From: JBLHGN01 sp047616325
GTDB taxonomy: Bacteria; Pseudomonadota; Gammaproteobacteria; Pseudomonadales; Cellvibrionaceae
Direction: 5' to 3'
Assembly: GCA_047616325.1 (NCBI GenBank)
Contig: JBLHGN010000134.1
Span: 1-9,487, forward strand
Length of the DNA: 9,487 nt
Position 1 is the stretch's first letter. Each line of letters begins with the position of its first letter. The translations under genes and the position numbers were made by a program. The notes under the pieces are model-generated. The model saw nothing but the letters and a program-made list of their open reading frames with translations. It searched no databases and had not been told where the DNA came from. Of this stretch, positions 1-7,000 are shown one piece after another.

Positions 1-3
1 TTA

Positions 4-840
4 TTGACTCCAAAAAATGAGATTATTGGCTCCCTAACAGTCGGGGGCCTTGGTGCAGCATTACTGTTCGCCTCGTCCATTCCGACACTCAATCTAATGC
101 TATTACCTCTATTTGCGATGGGGCTCTATGCACTATCCTATGCACTACCCTATGCACTACCCTATGCACTATCCGACATCAAGCATTCGCATAAAGTTTT
201 AAAGATCGGCACTTGGTTAATAACCCTATTACTCGGATTTTTTATTGCGATTTACCGACCAGCTAATTTTAATTACCCACTCATTTTTCAGACGAAAGAA
301 CTCTACGAAGGTGGGCAGTCGTTCTCATTATACGCAAACACAAGTAAAGCACTCGGCGGATATCTTGTGGTGTTATGGTTGCTCGCGTATTCCACGGCTG
401 GAAAAAACCAGCGTTCATTGCCGCGTTCAATTATGTTCGCTATTGCGGCAATCACCTGTGTTCTGTTCATCGCCAATGTATTTTTCCATGTGCAATGGCA
501 ACCCAAATTACCTGAAGGGCTGCTGTACTTTATTGTTGTGAATCTCGGTATCAGCGTGGTAGCGGAAGAGGCATTTTTCCGCTTATTGATACACGATCAG
601 ATCGTGTCATTTTTTTCCAATAAACGCGCTGGGATGTGGGTAGGTGCGAGTGCCGCCACTGTATTATTTGCCCTATCACACACGGCCTCCATAGGCGCCG
701 CTTTTTTACTCTTTTTCATTGCGGGTGCCACGTATAGTGCGGTCTATATTTTTTCTGGGCGTTTATCCATGGCAATATGCGTTCATTTCGGCGTGAACAT
801 CTTGCATGTCTTATTGCTCGAATACCCACTTTCAATTTAG
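4..840 (+). CDS. CPBP (CAAX-type) intramembrane metalloprotease family protein, possibly 5'-partial
   Basis: This is a polytopic membrane protein of the CPBP/Abi family, related to Rce1 CAAX prenyl proteases. Such proteins are glutamate-dependent intramembrane proteases, and many bacterial members have no known substrate. The family motifs are all present: EEAFFR (E188, E189, R193), the second motif FALSH (H226), and the C-terminal HFGVN (H261, N265). Hydrophobic segments occupy about residues 8-58, 68-85, 118-130, 140-160, 172-186 and 215-250. At 278 aa it is within the usual family length. The listed start is a TTG at base 4. The frame is open to base 1 and no ribosome-binding site is visible, so the true start may lie outside the window. 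An exact 12-bp repeat encodes YALS-YALP-YALP-YALS in the second hydrophobic segment. The gene faces the minus-strand intron remnant and has no co-directional neighbour here. The family call is firm; the cellular role is unknown. Confidence 0.88.
   Translation: MTPKNEIIGSLTVGGLGAALLFASSIPTLNLMLLPLFAMGLYALSYALPYALPYALSDIKHSHKVLKIGTWLITLLLGFFIAIYRPANFNYPLIFQTKELYEGGQSFSLYANTSKALGGYLVVLWLLAYSTAGKNQRSLPRSIMFAIAAITCVLFIANVFFHVQWQPKLPEGLLYFIVVNLGISVVAEEAFFRLLIHDQIVSFFSNKRAGMWVGASAATVLFALSHTASIGAAFLLFFIAGATYSAVYIFSGRLSMAICVHFGVNILHVLLLEYPLSI
126..173 (+). repeat. Four tandem 12-bp units inside the CPBP protease gene
   Basis: The units are CTATGCACTATC, CTATGCACTACC, CTATGCACTACC and CTATGCACTATC, with no gaps. 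Each is in frame and adds the tetrapeptide YAL(S/P). Because the unit is a multiple of three, slippage would lengthen or shorten a membrane-proximal segment without breaking the frame. Confidence 0.95.
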
Positions 841-900
841 CGTTAATAGTCTTTGGTGATGTTTCAAGAGAAAAGATTTAGGGCAACATCGACGATAGGG
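841..900. other. Gap between the convergent protease gene and group II intron 3' end
   Basis: The stretch holds a weak inverted repeat, GATGTT (858-863) and AACATC (885-890), with a loop of about 21 nt and no T-tract. It could be the 3' exon flank of the intron or a poor bidirectional terminator. Nothing stronger is visible. Confidence 0.35.
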
Positions 901-971
901 GTACTCCGGGTAGAGGCCGCCCTTACGACCCCCACAGATCCGTACGTGACCCTTTAGTCATACGGTTCCTC
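901..971 (-). ncRNA. Group II intron domains V and VI (intron 3' end)
   Basis: Read on the minus strand, GAACCGTATGAC (968 down to 957) pairs with GTCACGTACGGATC (950 down to 937). The hairpin has the CG bulge typical of group II domain V. It is followed by GGG-GGTCG-TAAGGG-CGGCC-TCTA-CCC (935 down to 908). This folds as a domain VI hairpin with a bulged A (complement of base 911) as the likely branch point. The 3' splice site should fall about 7-10 nt further, near 901-904. The reverse transcriptase stop codon lies inside domain V. The catalytic triad position reads AAC rather than the usual AGC or CGC, with an A opposite. This may reflect decay or a lineage variant. Confidence 0.72.
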
Positions 972-1531
972 AGGTATGACTCTGTACCTGACAAACCACC
1001 ACACCTGTTTCATTATTTTTGACTCGGGGAGTCTCCAGACTTCTAGAAACCCCTTAAACTTATCCCAGTTGATAAAGCCGGTGTGCGAACGCCGACTTAG
1101 CCATTTCCGCCAGCACTCTCGTCTGTACTGGTAGATCATCCACAAAGAACGGTAGTTGCAACGTATTCCGTAGTAACCGTAAAGGCCAAAAAGCTTTTCT
1201 CGCAAGCATTTCAGCTGTTCTTTGATGGGTCATGCCGATTGTTTTTGCAGTATACATAGGTATTACGCATCGCTTTCGCTTGGCGTTTTCTCATGGTTTT
1301 CCGCTTTACAACCCAATGACCATTCCTCGATTTCCCCCAATAGTGAGTAAAACCGAAGAAGTCGAAACTGCCTGTGCGGCTTTTTTACTGTGTCTCGGCT
1401 TGTCCATCGAAAGTGAAGCATCTTACTTTTGTTTGGGTGAATCGTTAAGCCAAATTTTGCAAAGCGTTCCTGTAGTACCCGCATGACTTTATGCGCATCC
1501 GATTCAACTTCATGTCGTCTAATAGACATAT
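954..1531 (-). pseudogene. Group II intron reverse transcriptase/maturase, C-terminal remnant with two frameshifts
   Basis: Three consecutive frames give one continuous retron-type RT/maturase C-terminus. The first (1531 to about 1367) reads ESDAHKVMRVL then FGLTIHPNKSKM, the segment after the YADD active site. The second (about 1366 to 1220) reads FDFFGFTHYWGKSRNGHW then VVKRKTMRKR. The third (about 1220 to 954) reads LKCLREKLFGLYGYYGIR then SLWMIYQYRRECWRKW and LSRRSHTGFINWDKFKGF, the maturase (domain X) end. The first switch is consistent with a net +1 base and the second with a net -1 base. The sequence stops matching just upstream of ESDA, so the catalytic YADD box and everything N-terminal to it are missing. 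An intact protein would be over 400 aa, so this copy cannot be active. The stop codon runs into domain V, confirming that it belongs to the intron RNA next to it. Confidence 0.85.
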
Positions 1532-1545
1532 ATGGACATATATGT
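1532..1545. repeat. Perfect palindrome GGACATATATGTCC and tandem ACATATATG-like motif
   Basis: The 14-bp self-complementary sequence GGACATATATGTCC lies within about 1532-1546, directly preceded on the plus strand by a second copy of GACATATAT. A shorter relative, GACATATGTC, occurs near 1666-1675. It sits at the junction where intron reverse-transcriptase homology ends, so it may mark an element terminus. Coordinates are accurate to about 2 bp. Confidence 0.6.
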
Positions 1546-1640
1546 CCACTCCGTAAATATCAAACAAACCAATCCAAATTTCTCGAATTACGGCGAGAAA
1601 CAGATTCAAATTTACTATATCCACTCCTGATTAACCGTCT
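1546..1640. other. AT-rich spacer with hairpin and an imperfect direct repeat (IS/intron junction)
   Basis: The motif ATAT(G)TCCACTCC occurs near 1540-1553 and again near 1616-1627, about 75 bp apart. Between them TTTCTCG and CGAGAAA form a 7-bp stem around an 8-nt loop (about 1578-1601). No coding potential is seen. The stretch most likely contains the right end of the IS110-type element and its junction with the broken intron. Confidence 0.4.
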
Positions 1641-1659
1641 TTTGATGTGAGAAGGCGGT

Positions 1660-1850
1660 AACGAAGACATATGTCCGGCGTCTAAAATGGAAGTGGTTTC
1701 GTAGTACCACCTCCCCGCCCTAATGAGATCCGCACCTGGCCGCCTAAGACACCCACTCAGCGTTAAAAGCTGTGTCCAATCCAGGCTCTTGCCGGGGAGG
1801 GTTAACCGCTTGATTCATCATAACTTTGGTTACCATGAATGGAATATTGC
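1660..1850 (-). ncRNA. Structured 3' non-coding tail of the IS110/IS1111-type element (candidate seekRNA/bridge RNA)
   Basis: The roughly 200 nt following the transposase stop (1852-1854) carry nested complementary segments. GGAGGTGGT pairs with ACCACTTCC (1714-1706 with 1697-1689) around an 8-nt loop. TGTC..GGCG pairs with CGCC..GACA (1751-1741 with 1680-1672) and encloses that hairpin. GACAC and AGC pair with GCT and GTGTC across 1748-1776. IS110-family elements encode a structured RNA in a non-coding end that guides target choice. In IS1111-type elements it is downstream of the transposase gene, as here. The position and folds are seen in the sequence; the RNA identity is inference. Confidence 0.42.
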
Positions 1851-1851
1851 A

Positions 1852-2505
1852 CTAGCTCGTTTGGGCTAACGATGTAGCTTTGTACGATTCCTTTTTAGTT
1901 AAAAGAACCCAAGCCAAACGCGGCATTCGCGCCGCCATAGCGACACAGGCTTTTTGAATGCCTAGACGTACGACAAGCGGCTTGGCCCAACAATTTAATA
2001 AATCAGTTTTTTTTTGTTTCTTGATACTACTGCCCGTGCTCCATGTACTAATTGTTTACGTAAATATCGGTTGCCTCTCTTGGTGATTCCTCCGCTTTTG
2101 AATGAGTCGCCACTGCTGGACTGCTTTGGCGTTAATCCCAGCCACACGGCAAACTCCCGGCCGTTCTTGAATTGGCTGCCGTTGCCAATGGCGCTATAGA
2201 TGGCGGTAGCATTGATAACCCCGACACCTGAAATACTTAATAATATCTGACATAACGGATTTTCGTTTGCTACCTGCGTGAGCACCTTAAGAATCTCTCC
2301 AATACGACTTGTGTGATAATAATATTCATCGGAAATTGAGTTCAGCTGTGATTTCAATATAGGTGAAACTGCGTCTGACTCCGGTTGGCACACCTCTACC
2401 AGTAAACGACAAAAAGCCGCGTGTCCTTTGGGTGCAATAATACCATGTTCACTTAATAGTCCTCTCGTTTGATTGTTGTTACTGTGGGTGTCCAACTTTA
2501 TTTCT
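1852..2505 (-). pseudogene. IS110-family (IS1111-like) transposase, N-terminally truncated and frameshifted
   Basis: The open frame 1995-2549 encodes the C-terminal half of an IS110-type recombinase. NNQTRGLLSEHGI is the end of the linker region. LLSISGVGVINATAIYSAIG, REFAVWLGLTPKQSSSG and GGITKRGNRYLRKQLVHG form the Transposase_20 domain, with the serine cluster (residues 144-146 of that frame) where the catalytic serine lies. The N-terminal RuvC-like DEDD domain is absent, and homology fades upstream of about 2480-2505. The first frame stops at 1995, right after a run of nine A (2007-2015). Reading in the -1 frame from that run continues the family C-terminus (DLLNCWAKPLVVRLGIQ, then ACVAMAARMPRLAWVLLTKK) to a stop at 1852. 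One missing A in the homopolymer therefore explains the break. The copy is non-functional because of the missing N-terminal domain. Confidence 0.85.
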
Positions 2506-2509
2506 CGTA

Positions 2510-2777
2510 GCGCCCACGTTATTAAAACGCTACTGAGTGTGCTCACCATTTTGGTTACAGCCTGTCAGTGTTTTTGGCTGTTTCAAAGCTAACGGAACTT
2601 CAACGAAGGTTCACTTATGTTCGCCATATCACTCCACCCTAGCCTCCGACCGCGTAACATTCGCAGTACTGAATCCCCTCACGGTTCTTCTTAAGAGTAC
2701 ATTATCCCCAGCGCTTCATACAAAGCCCAATTCGCATGGTGCGTAGGATACTGGAGGCAGAACTCCAGGTTGCGCTG
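2510..2777 (-). ncRNA. Probable 5' (domain I) segment of a group II intron, broken off by the IS element
   Basis: On the minus strand this region has the cadence of group II intron domain I. It reads AACCGTGAGGGG, then ACTGCGAATGTT, then GGCTAGGGTGGAGTG, then GCGAACATAAGTGAACC. After that GAAACAGCC pairs with GGCTGT around 2550-2575. A degenerate 5' end (CGCAACCTGGAG in place of GTGCGACC) may lie near 2765-2777. With the 3' intron end at 901-1531 in the same orientation, the simplest picture is one intron interrupted by the IS element, with the rest of domains I-IV and the RT N-terminus lost. The match is from memory of intron layouts and has not been aligned. The plus-strand open frame across it is not a gene. 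Confidence 0.45.
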
Positions 2778-2866
2778 CTGAATTTAATTCTATTTAATAA
2801 AACGTGCTTTAAATAACCGCGAATTAAAATAGCTTAACAACATATATTTATGCAACTTCATGTCGC
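2778..2866. other. AT-rich spacer between intron remnant and attC-like site
   Basis: The stretch is rich in TTTAA and ATTAA words. It has no ORF, no clear promoter and no recognisable repeat. In the cassette orientation (minus strand) it is where the next cassette would begin. Confidence 0.4.
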
Positions 2867-2980
2867 AACTAACGCCTTTGTAATAGGCATTTTTTGTGTA
2901 GTGGAGTTTTGCGGAAAAGTGGCGTAGCCACCGCAAAACGGAGCGTAGCAAAAAATGCCCTATTGACAAACTTGTTAAAT
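2867..2980 (-). other. attC-like integron recombination site (114 bp)
   Basis: On the minus strand the site starts with ATTTAAC (2980-2974), a perfect RYYYAAC R'' box. It ends with GTTAGTT (2873-2867), a 6/7 match to the GTTRRRY R' box where integrases cut. Between them, 20 bases of the left arm (2877-2896) pair completely with 22 bases of the right arm (2949-2970). This leaves two extrahelical bases, G2965 and one C of 2958-2960. In attC sites the extra bases lie on the R''/L'' side, which here gives the same orientation as the adjacent gene. Short unpaired spacers (GCC and CTT) separate boxes from stem. The centre holds a second stem, GTTTTGCGG (2906-2914) with CCGCAAAAC (2931-2939), and a TGGC-GTA-GCCA tip. 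A plain REP-like palindrome or terminator is the alternative. Confidence 0.62.
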
Positions 2981-2984
2981 ATTT

Positions 2985-3338
2985 TTACAAATCAAGATTT
3001 CTAGTTAAAACCTCTGCAGATGTAATAATTCGTGTTGTTCGATAAAGATCAGCATGTTTTTCGTTGTCAGCATACCCCACTGACTCTCCAGCGCCGGCGT
3101 TTACGAACCATGAATTTTCCGGCTTACGATCACCTAGTAATTTTTTAAATTTAGCCGGTTTAATACCTAGCGCTTCAGCTGCAGCATTGTAGGTACAGCG
3201 AGTCTTAGCTTTGTTAACGTAGTCTCGTATTGAGGTAATTTTACCCTGAATTACAGAATCATCTTTACCATCATCTTCTGGAGAATCGACACTAACGCCT
3301 CTAGCTACATCAAACCATTTTTCTGGATCTTTACTCAT
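2985..3338 (-). CDS. Unknown 117-aa protein, probable integron cassette gene
   Basis: I do not recognise a characterised family. The N-terminus (1-30) is acidic and probably disordered (SPEDDGKDD). Residues 34-70 look like a helix-turn-helix (YNAAAEALGIKPAKFKKLLG). A conserved-looking tail follows: RKPENSWFVNAGAGESVGYA and KHADLYRTTRII. The general layout recalls the DNA-binding fold of alkyltransferase-like proteins, but no PCHR-type active site is present and this is only an impression. The start is ATG at 3338, with a weak purine-rich stretch (AAAGAGCG) upstream. The stop codon is 4 nt before the R'' box of the attC-like site, the compact gene-attC spacing of integron cassettes. An 8-bp inverted repeat lies 40 nt upstream of the start and could be an operator. 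The gene is well supported; its function is not. Confidence 0.72.
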   Translation of the reverse strand: MSKDPEKWFDVARGVSVDSPEDDGKDDSVIQGKITSIRDYVNKAKTRCTYNAAAEALGIKPAKFKKLLGDRKPENSWFVNAGAGESVGYADNEKHADLYRTTRIITSAEVLTRNLDL

Positions 3339-3377
3339 ACTGCGCTCTTTGCCTATTAGTGAAGTAATTTATTCTGA

Positions 3378-3400
3378 TTTTGGTATCACCATTACCAAAA
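3378..3400. promoter_or_regulatory. Inverted repeat TTTTGGTA-N7-TACCAAAA upstream of the cassette gene
   Basis: A perfect 8-bp inverted repeat with a 7-nt spacer is centred about 50 bp before the ATG at 3338. This is the right distance for an operator. Because the gene has an HTH-like segment, autoregulation is possible. It could equally be an RNA hairpin in the leader. Confidence 0.4.
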
Positions 3401-3499
3401 CAGAGTTTGAATTTTGAGTCTATCATAGCGTTTTGGAAACTCCGCCATCACTCATCGATACTGAGCGCTGCATACCCCCTCCGAAGGGCTCCCCATTAG

Positions 3500-3602
3500 A
3501 TTTAACAATGGATTATGTGCAAAGCCTTCTCGGCCCCTTACACTCGGGGGTTTCTGAGGTATTGCACCCCGATGTCTGACGCATGATCACACGAAGTTGA
3601 GT
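3500..3602. repeat. Imperfect palindromic structure flanked by R-box-like heptamers
   Basis: The stretch contains nested stems GTGCAA (3517-3522) with TTGCAC (3562-3567) and CCCC (3534-3537) with GGGG (3546-3549). It is flanked by ATTTAAC (3500-3506) and GTTGAGT (3596-3602). It could be a degenerate second attC upstream of the cassette gene. The flanking arms are unequal (10 versus 28 nt) and pair poorly, so the call is weak. Confidence 0.25.
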
Positions 3603-4063
3603 TTAATGTCAATGGAGCCTGCCGGCCGTTTCCGGGAAGAATACATCCAGATCATTAGAGTCAGATTCATTGATAAAATGACAAGCCAAAATGTCCGCTT
3701 AGGCCGAGAAAGCTATTTTAAAATTATTCGCCAAACGTCCGCTTCGGGTCGTAAGCCGTCTGTTCGCTCATTTCCAATGCCTTAGGTAGAATGCTTATAC
3801 TTTTGTTCATTCACACCTCTGACCTGATGTCGCAAAATGGGATCTCAAGATTCACCACTTAAGTGCTTGTACTTCTTAATCTAAGAAAATAGCATTTTTT
3901 AAACACTATTTAATCGTCTATGGTTTTTTAGTTCCAGGTATTTGCTGAGCCGCAACATTAAAGGTGTACGCTCACTCAAATATTGAGTCTGTCTTATCGG
4001 CTACATTAATTTTTCATGGACACCCACAATAAAAGCTTCCAAAATCAAAGGAACTCTGAAGTA
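3603..4063. other. Gene-poor intergenic stretch
   Basis: No convincing gene is seen; the 62-codon plus-strand frame at 3597-3785 has no ribosome-binding site and low-complexity content. Small perfect inverted repeats are present: CACTTAAGTG (3856-3865), TTCTTA-ATC-TAAGAA (3873-3887) and ACTCAA-ATA-TTGAGT (3974-3988). The last lies 76 nt beyond the stop of the large gene and could weakly stabilise its 3' end. None has the GC stem and T-run of an intrinsic terminator. Confidence 0.5.
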
Positions 4064-7000
4064 TCATGACTCTTTTTCTTTACCGATTACAGCTTTTGGC
4101 ATCCAGGACGCTTTTTCTATAAAACAGGCCCACGCCCAACTCGCCCACAGAATAAGCCGTGTCGACAGCCACAAAGACCACAACAGCATCACTGCGCGAT
4201 ATGCCAACATTGGAACACTAATTACCATTACCGTTGGAAAAGCCTCGGCCTCCCCGACAATATCCTGGTAGTAATTATAAAAATGACTACCGCTGCCGTT
4301 ACCAACCACCTTCATTTCGGGGTTTGACAATAGGCCCATGGGAATGGCTGTGACAACACAAAGAACGGCTAGCCCAACCCAGGCCACAATAGAACATTGC
4401 ATTAAGTTGAAATTAAAGCGCGACATCGCCTCAGGTACTACTAACTGTTTTCTAGCGGCCAATATAAAAAACATTACGGCAACCACTAAAACGCCGTAGC
4501 CATTCACCGTTGATAAACCCACGCCCAGTAGAATCCATCCAGTGATAGCGATTGGCATTTTAAAATTTAGGGCTTTTGCCAGCATGGGCAGAGCGAGTGC
4601 TGCCAATACAATCACGCATAGCACCCCCCAATAAAGCATGGCAGGGCCAATCGGCGGACCACTCAGGTAGAGCGGCCAACGATCGCGAGGCAGCGTATAT
4701 TGAAGCCTAACGTTTGTTGCACCGCTGGGCAGCAAGACTTCAGGGCTACGGTTTATCATGCCTATACTGGTAAGCGATTGAAACTCAACAACCACAGATT
4801 GTGAGCCAGGCTGCAAGGGGATTTTCACCTCTCGGCCCGACGGGATATTCATTGCTCGGCCATCAATGCTATACCGTAAAACCTCTGCATCGCTGGGCAG
4901 TGTCGCGGTGTAACTTGTACCCAGGCTCGAACGGATGTCCAAGGTTAGTGTGGAGCGCTGCAGCGTGTTACCCGCTTCCACTTTTAAAACGGCGCTTTCA
5001 ACTGTATGGGTTTCGCCCGGCACGCCGCTGGGCTTGCTCACATAAACAATTAAGGTTTCAGCCGGCCATGGTTTGAATACAGGCTCAAAAGCATTGACAA
5101 AGCCATCAGCTTTTACCGGTGGAATGCCCTCGTACTTTATCCGCCATAGCGATGACGGCGAGAACGACCACTGTTCTATGTAGGTGTCACCATCGGAGGC
5201 TGTCAGCTGGAGCTGCTCGCTGGGTTCGATGGAGGACTGCCAAGATATATGCTGTTGGCTATGGCCCAACTGTACAACAATTTCTCCATTCTTAACCGCG
5301 CCCATATCCTGCATGAGTTTCTCGTGGGCAATAAGTTTGATTGGCAACGAGATAGCACCTTTTAGGGGCGAGATACGCTGCACGGTTGTTTCTATGTTCC
5401 ATTTTTTGCCGAATACAAAGTGGCGCTTCACATGCACAAACGTCGGTGCTGAGTCTGCTTTAAGTGTATCAACTTTTTGCGTGGCATTTTCATCAATGGC
5501 TCTGAGGGTTAGTGTTCCATTTCTAACACGACCTTCAACAAGGCCTTCTAGCTCCCAGCCAGGTGCTGACACCGCCATATTATGAATGGCAAAAGGAAAA
5601 CTGATTGTAGCCTGATCGGCAATAATTTTACCTTTCAATACAAGCATGTGATGCCCTTTAGGCAATCGAACGAAGAGGCTGCCCTGTTGTTTACGCAGTG
5701 GCAGTAACTGGCCGTTCTCACTAACAGAGACCAATGCCCAGGTACCATGACTCCGCGGCAGAGGCAGTGCAATATCGGCAGCCATATAGGCACTGAATTG
5801 AAGTCTAATGTCCGTGCCATTCACGGTGATTTGCCCATCGTTAAGGCTAAAGCAAGCGGGTAGACAATCCGGGGCTTTGGTTAAGCGTTTTTCAAGAGAA
5901 TCTAGCAGGTGTTCTGGCGGATAATCATCTGACAATGCATTCGGGCTGTGAGATAAGCCAATCAGGAAAACAAAACACGTTGCTAACACTATGGCCGCTG
6001 CAGGTGCAGTTCCGCCGGCAGCGCCACCCAGCCCACTGCGCCCTGCTCCCTTAAATCGACTTAAGCTGGCGAGACGCTTCAAGACTACACCTGCATACAG
6101 CGCAATCAGAAAAACAGATAACACTCGCCAGATCGATGTGACCAACGGTGAACTGTAATAGATCGAAAGTGATTGATTGGCAGGTACCGGACTACTGGAC
6201 TCGAAGCTCACTGAACTCCATGTCCAGGTGGGCAGACCGGGGCCTGTTTGAACACGATCATTTTCGGTTACTTGATAGAGGTTTTGCTTTCGAATGCCAG
6301 TGACAAGCACCTCCTCACTACGCACCTCTTTTGCTCTGGACATAGTGCGCACCTTGCTTTCTGATGCTTCAAAGTCATCTCCCATTTGTTCAGCCGGTGC
6401 CGATGCGGCCCGAGAATAAGAGCTGTTATAAGAATTTTGGTTATAGGTGCCAATTGCTGTGAGTTCGAGCGACGGATAGATGGCAAGCCGGAAAGTACTG
6501 ACAGCAAAGCTAATGACTGACAGAGCTAAGGCTACACCCAGCAGAACACCCACACTGCGCAGTATCGATTTTATTTTGCCTGACACAAGCGGTAGTAGCG
6601 CAATTACTATCAGCAATAAAGGAATAATTAGCAGCGGATTTCCGGGTTCATGGAGTGCTATCAGAAAGGTTGTTCCTGCCAGTGCAGCCACACGATTGCC
6701 GATGAGTTTACGGGTGGCCGATATAATAATCAGCACCAAAAATACATCCCACAAGTCCCACTTACTTAACCATGTACCCCATACCCTATCAATACCTTTG
6801 GCATGAAGCACTCGCCACCCGGGTGGTAAATGTAAGGTTGCGCTAAATTGGTCTGCCCGCGCATTCCACCCGGATGCCGAAAAATCTGACCTGGATTCGA
6901 TACGGGTGACGGCCTTCAATTCAATATTGGGGCTCCTCACTTCAATGCCCTCTAAGTTTTCATCCCGAGTAATCAAGACGGGTTCTTCGTCCACCGTTGC

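Noticed and set aside
2739..2743. GTGCG on the plus strand as a group II intron 5' end
   Set aside because: The intron pieces lie on the minus strand, so a plus-strand GTGCG is in the wrong orientation.
2537..2746. 69-codon plus-strand ORF
   Set aside because: It lies antisense across the group II domain-I-like RNA segment, has no ribosome-binding site, and recurs as a typical false ORF over structured RNA.
2880..2985. The palindrome after the 117-aa gene as a simple intrinsic terminator or CRISPR-like repeat
   Set aside because: It is a single copy with long arms, unpaired spacers, extrahelical bases and R-boxes, which fit an attC better. No repeat-spacer array exists in the window.
3597..3785. 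62-codon plus-strand ORF
   Set aside because: It has no Shine-Dalgarno, no recognisable motif and basic low-information composition, so it is probably chance.
4801..5585. Plus-strand ORFs opposite the large membrane protein (4801-5076, 5184-5585 and similar)
   Set aside because: They are antisense shadows of the 1367-aa coding frame with Cys/Trp/Ser-rich non-protein-like composition.
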